Shown here piece by piece: positions 10,249 to 21,604 of a stretch of 64,000 nucleotides of DNA; within the stretch, counting starts at the first letter, position 1; the number at the start of each line of letters is the position of its first letter. Location of the stretch: positions 445,764 to 509,763 of the forward strand of contig CACVBU010000615.1 of assembly GCA_902728285.1 (NCBI GenBank). The letters run 5' to 3'. The notes beneath the pieces are model-generated. The model did no database searches, was not told the origin of the DNA, and saw only the letters and a list, made by a program, of their open reading frames with translations. The position numbers and the translations under genes are program-made. The DNA comes from Clytia hemisphaerica (taxonomy: Eukaryota > Cnidaria > Hydrozoa > Leptothecata > Clytiidae).

Positions 10249-13200
10249 ATGGGACGAATTACACATTTGCTTGTTGGAGTAATACTGCTGCTGACAGTTT
10301 ATCACCATGTTCATGCACAAAAAGTTGATACCGGTAAACTGACCCCTAAAGTTGCTGCCGATGTAAAGGTATAATCAATTGATATTTTATTTGACCATGT
10401 GGAAACTTTCAGCGTACTGAAATTTAATACCTTTGAACAAGATTGATTTTGAAAAATTGGATTGACTTTAAAACACTATAATAACTAATTAAAGTCTCAA
10501 GCAATAGATAAAATGTAAGAAATACCAATAAAACAACCGCAAAGTGCTGAATAGGTGTTTTAAAATTCCTTTTTGAATAATGTGAAAGCAGAACTCAATT
10601 CTTCTATGCCTTTTGACGCAATCTTATTCGAGGTTTAACTATTCATCATTCGATATATATTAAAAGCCACCCTAAAAAAACTCTTCTGAATGACGTTCTA
10701 CGGTTCGTTAGTCAAGTTAGAGAGTGTCGACCCAGCCGGGGTTGCCCTTTATATAAAGTTTGATCTCTCCCAGTTTATTTCCGCTTATTCTTTCCTCGCT
10801 CAAGGAGTTTGAAATTTAATCAAGACTATCTTTCTCTTTCAGGCCTATATGGAGAAGTATGGATATTCACATGGCTTCAATGTTGGATCCTCAGTTGCCA
10901 GCGAAGAATTGAAAAAGTTTCAACAATATGCAAATATCGCAATCACAGGTAATAATTTGCACCAGGAATTTGGAAACCAAAGGGAAAAAATGAGAAAACA
11001 GCGAGCGACAGCACCGATTCCTATCCTCTTTTTCCCAATCTCTGTTTACACCTTGTCTCAATGTTGAAGAGGGTTCCATTTTCTTTCAACTCTGTTTAAT
11101 AAGTTTTTCCTATCATTTGTAATATCAGTCGGTTGCTAATTACTTCTTAAAAACCAATGCTCTAAGAGGAGAAGCAATAAGGTTTCATTAGTCAATATAC
11201 AGGGTGTCCCTAATTAAAGTATCGAGTCGAAACACAACTATGAGTAGAAAGTTTTATGTGCGTGTTCACAAAATTGTATTTTAAGCTCTCCCTCTTTTTT
11301 CTTTGTCATTACGATTAATTTATACGTTGTAACTACCTTTTGTAATAAGCCTGTGTGATGGAGAACGTTCTTATATTTTAGCGATAACACACACAAACTT
11401 TTCTACTCAATCGCATGTTCAAACTCGATACTTTAATTAGGGACACCCTGTATTGGACAAAATTTTTCACACACGCTGTGATAACATGCTGGGTATGACA
11501 CTTTTAGCCTAGCAGTTGACTGCAATTCTCTGACGTAAGAGCTAATAAAGTGACAAGTGGAATGCGATATGATTTGCACCCACAATAGTTTGTTATTATA
11601 ATTTCCAAGGTTCAAATATCAAATAAAAAGGTGTAAAAATCAAAACTTTTTATCTTTTGACCTTGATTTGATACTCCTACCACTAATCCAAAATTTGAAA
11701 CTAAAACTTCAAAATATTGATAATGGTTTATGTAAAAGGCGTTTTTAACCGCGAGGGACAAAATTGGGTTAACGAGTCAAGCTTGATGCTTAGCAACCAA
11801 ACGGAAAGGTATCAAGGATAAGTTGAGAAATCAAGGGCGGCAGGTGGGCATCTAAAGCTTCGGATTGCCCTCGACTGCGGTTGAAACTTTCTTTCAGCTA
11901 TCTTGCTATCGTTTTTCAGGTCAGCTTGACGATGCCACTCTGAAGAAAATGAATGATGAACGATGTGGAATGGCCGATTTCAATTTGGAAGTAAATAAAC
12001 GTGTCCGAAGATATGTTCACCAAGGGACAAACTGGAAGCCACTGTTTAATAAGAAGGGCGAGGTACATTCCTTTTTTTAAGCGTAATAATTTTTTTGCTG
12101 AGCCTCGGGTAATCTTATCTTCTCTGCATTTTCATTCTCAGGTCGTTATTATCCTGTTCTTATTTTCGATTAAAATGGACTTAATTTAGGCTTAATACCT
12201 AATGGCAGGAAATACGAAATCATACAATTAATTTCACGTTAATAATTAATTTTATCTTCTTTTTTTTAATTCTTCTAGATGACGCTTCGTTGGACATTAT
12301 TGAATACGGATAGTGGAAAAACAGTGACATACGCACAAGCCTTAGAAGCAATGAGGATAGCTTTCTTCTTTTGGAACGAAAAAACTGATATCGATTTTGT
12401 TGAAGTCTCAAAAGACAAAGTCGGAACCCTCGGCAACGAGAAGGAAAATATTGAAATCCTTTGCTCTTTCGAAAGTGGAGGCCATGGCGACCCTTACTAT
12501 TTCGACGGCCCGGGCCGTACACTCGCTCATGCTTTCTATCCATTGTCTAACAAAGGTAAGGTGTTAGTGGCATTAATTCGGTTTTAACATGATCTTTCTT
12601 GGGATTGGTCATTAAACGGAGAGACTAGCGGAGACTTGGAAAAGATTTATTCTTAGTTTAAACTAAAAATAAATTACACTTGATTTTGCGGAGAGAAACT
12701 TCAATATAGTATGAAGAACAAAATGGTTAGATAAAAACCAGGTCTTGTAATTTATTGTACTGACTGCTCAAATCTGACGTCCTGGTTTCCATATTGCAGG
12801 TCTTTCTGGTGACGTTCATTTCGATGATGATGAGGAATATACTTACAAATCAGCCATAGGGAAAAACTTGTTGTGGGTGGCCACTCACGAAATCGGACAC
12901 TCTTTAGGTAAGCCTATTTCTTGTGTACAGTCAACTCTCTCTCTAGTTCGAATCTCTATTATTCGAATCTTCCTGTAACTCGAACTAAAATATTTGCGAA
13001 AATATTGGCTCCCTAGCTGGAAAGTGGTTTAAAATAGGCTCAGGAAACTATTTTCTCCATTTTGATAGTTTTCTTTACTTGAAATTCGCAACTAAACGTA
13101 TCCATGGTTGACGCTCTCTTATTAGACATTCAACTACTTGCCTCCATCATATGATAATATTGAAAGTCACCGTCAACAAGAAACTCTCATAAACGACATT

Positions 13201-16048
13201 TTACTTTTCTATACGCTTCGATGAAAACCCTATTTCCCTTGAAAGTCGAAGCAGAGAGCGTCATTCTGTAAACATCGCGTTTTTAATACATTATCAATGG
13301 TTCGATTCCTCATTACACAAACTACTCTTTTCTTTGCAGGATTGGCTCACTCAAGCAACCGCAATGCAGTGATGTACCCATGGTACACAGCTTACAATCC
13401 TGACATGAAATTATTGGACGATGATATCCTCGGAATCCAAACACTTTATGGTAGGTTTGAAATTGTAGAATTCATAATTCATCCAGGAATAGTGTAACAA
13501 AAACCTGGGTACGTCAGAGATCAAAGAGCAAAATTGTTACCATTTATCAACATTCTTCAAACCATTCTTATAATGTTTAAACGCAAGTCTCGTGATTAGC
13601 AAAAGATTCGTCCACACCTTTAGCTTTAAGGCTCGAGATCAGATCAAAGTACAAAGAATTCTCCAGTTTATTAACTGGCCAGCTTATTAGGCTCTTGGTT
13701 AATTCTCTTGACCAATCCAAATGAATCTTTGGAAACCATCTTTAAAAATTTTACACGTTAATTTCTTGAGTATTAGAAATTCTTTTCTCCACATCATTTA
13801 GGCTCAAGAAGCAAAAAAGCACCAACACATCCTCTAGCAAAAGTTGATCCTACACTTCCACCACCAACCAAAGGAAATTGTCCACAACAAGGAAAAATCA
13901 CAGCAGTTTATTACAGCGATTTATACAAACAAGAGTTCGCATTTACTACCACTAACCATATCTATTTCCTTGGATATAAAACCAGAATTCCTGTCGTCAA
14001 TCGATTCAATTATTATCCAAAGGTCATTGTTCCTGGCACCATTGAAGCTGTGTTTACATTAGAAGGATTCCAAAATTTTGGATACACTAAAGACAAATAT
14101 CAATTCATTTTCAATGACCAAGGAAGGTAGGTTATTTAAAGGGGAACTCAACAAATTTCGGATTTTTTTGTTTCTATCCTGAAATGGTTTGTTTCAACTA
14201 TAAATTTCAAAATTTCAAGGTTGCAACTCTCCTTTCACTCTAAAAATTTGTTTAATGAGCTTTTAAAAAGAGGCTCCCCTCTACTAAAATGAAATTGTTT
14301 ATCAAATAAAAAAGACGCACTTTCAGCTGTTTTATGACGTAGCTGCATTCAGAAAGAGGAAGATGCTTATCTTCTCAGGCTAAAAATCAGTGAAGACAGG
14401 CCCTTCAGTAGAGGGTTTGCGACTAAATTTTTGCGTTTCTTGTTGGATTTTTTATTGTTATTCAGCTAAATCACCCACAATTTACCAGGAATACTTTTCT
14501 ATGTATTTATTTTTTATTTAAAACAGAACTCTGAAAACATACTGTAGTCATAACTGAATTTGTTCTGTTTTCTGAATACTTTGACGTCATAATCCAAAGA
14601 GAAGTCGATCTTTTTTAAAAAGAAAGGGGGTGATTTTTTTAACATATTTTTAACTGAAGTTAAGAGAGATTTTTCATGATTTTTATTTGAGAGATCGAAC
14701 CTATATACTTTCTTTCTCATTTTTATACTTAATATTACTAAAAATCAGGAAAAAAATAAAGATGAAAAATTTGTTGAGTTCCCCTTAAATCCTCATATTT
14801 ATATGAAAACTTTATACTGAAGACTATTATCTAACTGGCACCCTTTTGCAGCACATTTGATCTACACAGGACAAGAGGTTCATAGAGGTCATTAGACCTG
14901 CGAAATATATTGCTATAAAATAAGTTTTATCTAGAAAATTAACAGTTGAATAGTTTACACTTGAGGATTATCAGAAGACAACAAGACGTTAATTTTTCAT
15001 TCTGACAATTTCGTGCCGCCTTGGACAACAATTCTTTTCAAAATGTAATTCAAACTTAAATATATGTCATGAAAGAAAGTTTAGCATCCTAAGTAAAGGA
15101 ATTAGGCAAACCTATCTTTGACTAGATCCAATTTTCACCATGTCGTTCTTTACTTCACAGATATTGGCAATATTATGGATTTAGTTACGGAAGCGGTAAT
15201 GCCAAGCAAGGATTTTCCATCCACGATGGCCAAGGGCCTTTACGTTTACGTTTCCCGAGATACGTCAAACACGTCGACGCCGTTTTTAACGCCGTATTCA
15301 ATGGACGAACTTATTTCTTTGCTGGCACTGAATACTGGCGTTACAATAACAAACGACGTGAATTTGATGCCGGATACCCGAAAAACATTAAACAATACTG
15401 GGGTGGTTTACCAGGGACAGTTGATGCTGCTTACAGTTCACCGGATAAATCAACAACTTATTTCATCGCTGAAGGGAAATTCTACCTTTACGATGACGTG
15501 TAAGTATATACACAACTTTTAAATCGTTTTTCAATCTCGTACCCAGAGAAATATGAACCTTGCACTTTCTGATTTCACTGATGCATGCGATACATTTCCT
15601 GAGCACTATCAGAATTGTGAAATACCAAGCTTAGGAATTGGGTACAAGTTTTGGATTTTTGTTAGCACTATCAGAATCGTACACAGCGGACTAACAAACT
15701 TGAAACGATTTTGGTTGTTATACTAAGGGATATCAATCAAACATTTAAGAGGGGGAGGAAAAACAGGCAAATTCATTTCAATAATCAAGTTTGATACTAG
15801 ATACTGGATACTGGATATTATTAAACATACTTGTTATTTGAAAGATCTTTCTCTCTTTTTCTTTTAGCAACATCAAAGTGAAATCTGTGCATGAGATTTC
15901 CAGTTTTCTTCAATGCAGAGGTGCTGCCCAAATCATTGATAACTCAAGCAGATCATCTAACAAGCTTGGTCTTATTGGAATGATATCATCTGAACCAGCC
16001 AAGTTATCCGCTATTTCATCTCCAGGAGAAAAACCAAGAGAGCCTTGA
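10249..16048 (+). CDS. matrix metalloproteinase, secreted, hemopexin type (9 exons)
   Basis: This is a zinc endopeptidase that cleaves extracellular matrix and cell-surface proteins. Coding exons are 10249-10368, 10843-10948, 11920-12062, 12279-12555, 12800-12907, 13340-13450, 13802-14126, 15161-15499 and 15868-16048. All introns are GT-AG and the frame is continuous, giving 569 residues. Residues 1-23 are a signal peptide. The propeptide carries a cysteine-switch-like ERCGMAD (Cys91) and a furin-type RVRR site (103-106). The catalytic domain has [11 protein letters not shown] (His245, Glu246, His249, His255) and a Met-turn Met263, plus the FDGPG and FDDDE calcium-loop motifs typical of MMPs. 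A proline-rich hinge leads to a four-blade hemopexin domain bounded by Cys315 and Cys526, then a 43-residue tail. There is no transmembrane segment or fibronectin insert. Oddities are Glu for the usual Pro in the switch and an extra Cys (185) in the catalytic domain. The family is certain; orthology to a numbered MMP cannot be assigned. Confidence 0.96.
11200..11450. mobile_element. mariner-like MITE in MMP intron 2
   Basis: The ends CAGGGTGTCCCTAATTAAAG and its inverse are flanked by TA. It is nearly identical to 59288-59530. It has no transposase frame and lies wholly in the intron between MMP exons 2 and 3. Confidence 0.92.
12928..13010. mobile_element. solo pogo/Tigger-like end in MMP intron 5
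   Basis: TA|CAGTCAACTCTCTCTCTAG is followed by 'ttcgaatctctattattcgaat', the usual terminal pattern of the CAG-ended elements in this window. No matching right end was found. Confidence 0.5.
13103..13268. mobile_element. pogo/Tigger-like MITE in MMP intron 5
   Basis: It aligns throughout with 61853-62012, sharing 'ttgacgctctc', 'gtcaacaagaaactctcata' and a closing 'gagagcgtca'. The termini are somewhat mutated. It lies just upstream of the exon that completes the zinc-binding site. Confidence 0.65.
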
Positions 16049-16302
16049 ACGGATTTAACAATCGAACAACAAGGAACTAAAAATATAACTAAAAAGTTTC
16101 AAAAAGATCATTTGGTCAGATCTTGAAGTCACTAATTTATTGAAAAAAGTTTTAACTTTCAAAGAAAATAGTTAAAGTTTTAAAGGATACGTTTTGCTTT
16201 TTTTATGAAAACCAGTAAAATTCGGCTGAGGCTCTCAAATTTCGTGGTCTTTAGACTCAAATGTTTTTATATGTCATGATATTCTTACTGAGGCCTGGAA
16301 TT

Positions 16303-16379
16303 GTTCTTAATTTGTTCTTACCTGTTGATCAAAATTAAGCCTCGTTTTCTTGTGAAATTGTTCTTATAAAAAAAGCTCG
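16303..16379 (-). mobile_element. half copy of the CACG MITE family
   Basis: It ends 'ttcttataaaaaaagctcg|ta' and matches 3485-3560 in inverse orientation. It sits in the likely 3' UTR or just beyond the MMP gene. Confidence 0.55.
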
Positions 16380-16392
16380 TAACGAGGAAAAT

Positions 16393-16398
16393 AATAAA
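16393..16398 (+). terminator. candidate poly(A) signal of the MMP gene
   Basis: This is the first AATAAA on the + strand after the MMP stop codon, 345 bp downstream. It is only a candidate because the region is AT-rich. Confidence 0.35.
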
Positions 16399-16734
16399 AA
16401 CTTTTACTAATGCCATTGTATAAATTTCGAACTTTTAAAGAGACATCGATATTTTCAGACTTTAAGATTTTTTATTCTAGGGAAAATGGTTTCATTCAAC
16501 ATTTCAAGTTTTAAGTTGAATATACTTTCTGAGTATTTATGACTTTAATTTTGTAAAATGAAAAATTTAAAACACATTGTTATATTTATTATTTTTTACA
16601 ATACTTTGGAACGGTTTTATATTATTTTTAAAGATGTTTTTAGATTTAGAGAGAAAGATAAATTTTCTTGATCAAAGACTCACAATTTTCAGGTTTTTTA
16701 ACTAAAAGTAACTTTATCACTATTTAAGCTCTTG

Positions 16735-16941
16735 CACGTTTTTCTAAAAGAACATCCAAAATTTTTGAAGCCGGATGTTCTTAACTTTCTGAGTTTTAGT
16801 GATTTAAGCCTAAAAATGTCGTTAACATTTTTCTTATTTTCAGCATTCTGTAAGTATTTATGTCCATTTTCCTAATTGTTCTTAATATTTTGGCCATCGA
16901 AGCCTTGTGTTCTTATATATTTTGTTTTTATAAGAAAGGTG
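16735..16941. mobile_element. CACG MITE copy
   Basis: The left end CACGTTTTTCTAAAAGAACA and the family interior ('gaagcc', 'ttggccatcgaagcc') are clear. The right end 'ataagaaaggtg|ta' is degraded. Confidence 0.7.
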
Positions 16942-17390
16942 TATATTTTAAGTTTGAACTTCCTTTGTGGTACCATAGAAACTGCATTATGAATGAACTG
17001 CATGAATTACAGGGAGTTACTGTATTTCCAGCCACAGATCTTTTTCTGGAAAAGCGCATTATCGGAAGCACAAATTCAAATTTTTGTTCATTGAAGTAGA
17101 CGCCAAAACCTCTACCTGAAATTGTTCGTTGTAATGGCCTGTCAAAAACAAACTAGAAGAATTTCCATTCGAAATTTACAAGATTGATTACAAAGACGTG
17201 TTGTGGTTGGGAGGTCGTTTTCCGATCTTTTTTCTGGCGTCCTATCATAATCACCGTCAACCCGCAAAAATTGAAAAGAAAAACCTGCAAGCAGACATTT
17301 TTTTATTGGTGACGCATAGGAAATGCATTTGTGTAATTTATTTTCTGATTTATAATAATTCGGTTTTTGTGCCTTGTGTCATGAAAATAG
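16942..17390. other. intergenic, no recognised feature
   Basis: Short open frames only, without matching splice sites or recognisable protein motifs. Confidence 0.4.
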
Positions 17391-17533
17391 TGAGGTTAAG
17401 TAAATCGGTAAAATCACGACGACGAACGAAAATTTAACAGGCTAGTGAGTTTCAACCAATCAAATTTCGTATTTCCACTAGCCTATTACATTTTTCGTTC
17501 GTCGTCGTAATTATCCTGGTATGCTTAACCTCA
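17391..17533. mobile_element. foldback MITE (143 bp)
   Basis: 'tgaggttaagtaaatcgg' and 'cgacgacgaacgaaaa' on the left are mirrored by 'ttttcgttcgtcgtcg' and 'cttaacctca' on the right. Nearly the entire element can fold into one hairpin. It is non-coding. Confidence 0.8.
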
Positions 17534-17579
17534 GTAATATGTTCATGTTCGAATGTATGGCCACACTGCTCCGTTTTAA

Positions 17580-17732
17580 TTCATGATATTCATGACGTAA
17601 TGTTTTCTACGGAAAGACCCCAGTTTTTGCCAGTAGTGGCAAATTTTAGCTAGAGAAAAGTCATTCAAAACTTACCACTACTGGCTAAAACCGGGGTATT
17701 TCCGTAGAAAACAATATCTTGAATATCATGAA
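17580..17732. mobile_element. foldback MITE (about 153 bp)
   Basis: Outer arms 'ttcatgatattca' / 'tgaatatcatgaa' and inner arms 'gttttctacgg' / 'ccgtagaaaac' are inverted around 'ccagtagtggc'/'ccactactgg'. A half copy ('gctggggtatttccgcagaa') occurs near 18515. Confidence 0.75.
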
Positions 17733-18191
17733 TAAACAAAGTGAAACAAAAACTGTCAGTCAAAAATTGAAAAGAGGAAGAAGAAGCTGTTTACTTTTTT
17801 TGCCTTTCTTTCTTTAAGCCGATCAAGAAAGACCTATAAAGATGCTCCAAAGGTTTCCAACATTTGAACGATAAACTTGTAATACTCCCTGTGTCACTGA
17901 CGCGGTGGGACCCGAGTAGGGACAATTTTCATCACAAAGCCGAGTTCCTCTTTTTTCTAAACCAAAATAAGAAAACAGACTTGATTATCTTTCTCTTTGC
18001 CTTCAACTCACTCTCGACATTCTCCAGCCACAGAGACACATATGTAACTTGAGAATTCATACTTACAAATGGCACCTTATTCAAATTCGAACCCAGTCCC
18101 TTAGCTCGCTTTTTGATGATTCTGATAGCGCTCACGAACAGTTTGTATCACGTTCATCAGGAAGATTAAAAAGGTGATGCAAATAGTTTTA

Positions 18192-18466
18192 CACCCCTGT
18201 CTCAGTGCCCCGGTTTTTTCCCTCAGTGAGTATGAAAATTTCTATCAAAATGCCAATGGGGATAGAAAATCTATTGTTTGCAGCTCGAAAATTCAAGTGG
18301 GGATGGTTTTGGAGTGCAATTTTTTACATTCAGTTTTCAATGGGGATAAAATCATAGAACAATTTCGCAGTGGGGTTGAAATTGTAGGATTTTTTTCCAA
18401 CGGGGACGATTTTTTGGCCTATTTTTCCACCGGGGGGGGTCCACCCGGGTCTGTGACACAGGGGTG
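18192..18466. mobile_element. CACCCCTGT-family element, complete
   Basis: The left end CACCCCTGTCTCAGTGCCCC and the right end GGGTCTGTGACACAGGGGTG are inverted and flanked by TA. The interior is a series of 'tggggat' boxes spaced about 35-45 bp apart. The reading frame across it comes from these repeats. Confidence 0.85.
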
Positions 18467-18778
18467 TAGTTTTGAACACTTTTTGACCAGATTAAATTTG
18501 TAACTGCTGGCAAAAGCTGGGGTATTTCCGCAGAAGACATTATATTAGAATACCGTTCATTGGGGTGCTTTTCTGAAGATCTTTTGCCGAGTCTCGTTAC
18601 TAAGTAATAAAATTTATTTTGAGAGATAAAGGCGACATCATTAGTCTAGGATTCGGAAAAAAATAAGGAAATCAAAAAAGAGGTAGTGATAGACTTTTAT
18701 ATCCTGTAAACTATAATTTTAATGGTGCATAAGGGAAATAAACTTCATTCATTACATATAGTGACCCCCTCCTAGGAG

Positions 18779-19449
18779 CAGTGGCGGCCTGGCAGGGGGT
18801 GCAGGGTGTGGAGTGCACCACCCAGAAAGACCTGAGAGGGGCGCCAAAAAAGCTTTTCAAGGGGGCGCCAAAATTCTTTTTGATGTTTGGTTGGGCGATT
18901 TTGCGCCATTTGACACGTTTTTAGCGCCTTCTATATAAGTGCAATGTAAATTCTTTCACCTGCGGCGCTTAGTTTTATTTTACGAATTTTTTCAAAACTA
19001 CTATCAACATTTAATTTTGAAAAGTCAAAGCAAGACAAGTGTCTGTTGTGTATCCACCAGGGGTTAAAGAAGATGCTCACCTCCAAAATGAGAGATTGAT
19101 CGAAACTGTTCGCTGTGGTTTTTGTGGTCTTGTGTGGATTAACTTTCTCCCTTTTAGAATATCGTATAAGCTGTTTGACCTTTCTAAAACAAAATTTTTT
19201 TGCCTGCGGCGCCGGCTTAAAGAACCCTTATTCTTGCCAAATTTCGAATTTTTGGGGCCTCTTTCAGCCATGGATCTTTAATGATAAATAAAAGTTTGTT
19301 AACTCAAAGATTCAGGGCGTTACTTTCAACCAGGCACTGCTCTTACAGTAGTTTCACTTAATGGTATAGGGCGCAAATAAGGACAAAAATACCAGGGGCG
19401 CCAATTTCATAGCTTGCACCACCAAGAAAATTAAGCCAGGCCGCTACTG
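18779..19449. mobile_element. hAT-like non-autonomous element (671 bp)
   Basis: The ends CAGTGGCGGCCTGGC and GCCAGGCCGCTACTG are inverted and start with CAG, as in many hAT elements. CTAGGAG is repeated directly outside both ends (18772-18778 and 19450-19456). The repeat is 7 bp by my count, where hAT usually gives 8. Internal 'gcgccaaaa' words recur. No transposase is present. Confidence 0.85.
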
Positions 19450-19545
19450 CTAGGAGACGAAACCAGAAATGATCCAACAGAAATGCGCTACCTGTTTCCT
19501 AACATTCTAATTTTTACAAATCAAGTAAATATTAGGGATTATAGC

Positions 19546-19705
19546 AAAATAACACCCTCCCGGGGAGGGGGTATTGGGTTGGCTGATTTTTGGCCTCGTA
19601 TTTGCGGTTGGGACCTCCAAAAACCCGAGCAAAAACCGACCCTTAGAGAGACTTTTTTGAAATATTTTTTTCGCTTTTTGAAAAATTCCCTACCCTTATT
19701 AGAGA
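19546..19705. mobile_element. truncated poly-G-capped element
   Basis: 'cccggggagggggtattggg' and then 'gacccttagagagactttt' repeat the plan of the complete copies at 21605 and 32539. The right cap and target duplication are absent. Confidence 0.55.
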
Positions 19706-19817
19706 GAGTTTTTTGAATTTTTCCACTCTAAATCAAAAGTTCTTTCTAGAAATCGTGAATTTTCCGACCCAATAAGAAATAAGAATCATCGTTGTTGAAG
19801 ATCTGATTCTCAATCTA

Positions 19818-19989
19818 CAGTTAAGTCTTTTTAACTCGAACCTCTATAACTCGAATGTTTCCTTTCCTCGGACAAGCTTTATGGTCTTTCAGTTAACAAT
19901 GCCTTATAAACCTTCCTCCATAATTCGAAATCTTCTTTACTTGAACGAATGTATCCCCCATGCATGTTCGAGTTATGGAGCCTCCGCTG
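19818..19989. mobile_element. pogo/Tigger-like MITE
   Basis: It runs TA|CAGTTAAGTC...CCTCCGCTG|TA with 'aactcgaacctctataactcg' inside the left end and 'gttcgagttatgg' inside the right. It has a TA target and CAG ends, and no coding capacity. Relatives lie at 7115-7250 and about 20410-20500. Confidence 0.7.
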
Positions 19990-20529
19990 TATATATGTTA
20001 CTTTTTCAGAAAAAACATTGTCTAAGAAGGTCTTCTGATATTGTTGACAGTGTATTTTTGGAAAAATAGGAAGTATACCGGACAAAGTGAAATATATTTC
20101 TTAGGTCGGATCTTCTAGTCTTTAAGTAGGGGAAGCACGCTTTTTTGCAAACAGTCGGATGCATAATTTCTCACTCTTGGTGACATGTCTGGCATGTTTA
20201 ATTTTCTGCAGAATAGTCATTTTTTCATTGATGCTGAATGATCATAAATCGACCAGAACTGTTGACGATCAAATCGTCTGCGTACACGTAAGTACGTAAG
20301 TACGTAAGTACTTATTATGAACCAAAGTATTTGAAAGATATCAAATCTCTATTCTATTAAGATTAAAAAAGTACCAATGTGATCTCAGGCACAGAACAAG
20401 ATTTTTTACAGATTTTCTTAACTCGAACAAAAAGTCCTTATAAACCTTTACTCCATAACTCGAAATTTCCTTAATTTGAACAAATTTGTGTTCACTCCCT
20501 GTTCACTGTGTGTTTGGGTTTGAGATATA

Positions 20530-20810
20530 CACCCCTGTCTCACAGCCCCAGTGGAGCTTTTCTCCTCAGTGGGGATAAAAATTCCAAACAAAATTCAAAT
20601 GGGGATATAAATTCTATTGTTCCAAGGCTAAAAAATCCAGTTGGATGGTTTTGGAGTGCAGTTTTTAAACATTGATTTTCAGATGGGGATGAAATCAAAG
20701 TCAATTTCCCAGTGGGGCTGAAATTCCCGGATACTTTCCTACCGGGAACAAGATTTCTGCCAAACTTTTCAGTGGGGCTGGGGTCCCGGTGGGTCTGTGA
20801 CTCAGGGGTA
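20530..20810. mobile_element. CACCCCTGT-family element, complete
   Basis: The left end CACCCCTGTCTCACAGCCCC pairs with 'gggtctgtgactcagggg' on the right, and TA flanks both. Internal 'agtggggctg' and 'tggggat' boxes match 18192-18466 in order. Confidence 0.82.
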
Positions 20811-21590
20811 TAGATATGGAAACTCCACTGTATAATGAATTGATGTCCAGGTGGATCTCTTCTCTGGATTCTTTATCAATTAGCCTTTCGAAACAAAAAC
20901 AATAGGAGTTTTCAGAAGAGAAAATCAGCATTAATTAGAACCTGTGATTGCTGCTGCAAAAAACTCAATATCAGTAATTTGTCCATATCAACTATTATGA
21001 ATTTATTGTCATTAATTCAAATGGCTGTTCGGTTTTATGCTAAACCATTTTTAATTGGGTTCGCCTACTGTATTGCTCCAACGGAAGTATGTAGCTTCAT
21101 CTAGTTTTATTTGACAATCTACCCCATCAACAAATTTAGTAATTTAGTTAAAACATAGACGTTAAAATTTAATGCAAATTAGGAAAACATTGTCTTTAGT
21201 GGAGCAATTCGTTCAGTTTTTTCAATAATCTTGATTTCTTGGTATCCTCAGTATCAATGATCACGATTTTTTCATTCAAACTTAAGAAAATATTTTCATG
21301 TCTAGGTTTAAACGTCTAAGTATAAATTTTCTTTTTGGATTTCTTAATAAAAACTAGTTCTACCAGTTAGAATCATGCATGACCTTCAGGTTTTCTTTAA
21401 AAATATTTTCATAGCTTATTCAACTTTGACCAACAAATTTCTGGCAAATAGAAACAAACAAGATATTGAAATAAAACAGCAGACGACCAGGTTTGGTCGG
21501 AATAGAAAACTTAATTTTTGGATCTGAAGTCGTACCTTGAATTTGTGAAGTTAGGACTTTGAGTTCCTGTACATGAAGGTATTCAGTTAA
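20811..21590. other. intergenic, no recognised feature
   Basis: AT-rich sequence, with no gene or repeat family recognised. Confidence 0.4.
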
Positions 21591-21604
21591 AGATCCGTCC
21601 ACAG

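Noticed and set aside
12220-12543. 107-codon frame on - opposite MMP exon 4
   Set aside because: It is the antisense shadow of the catalytic-domain exon.
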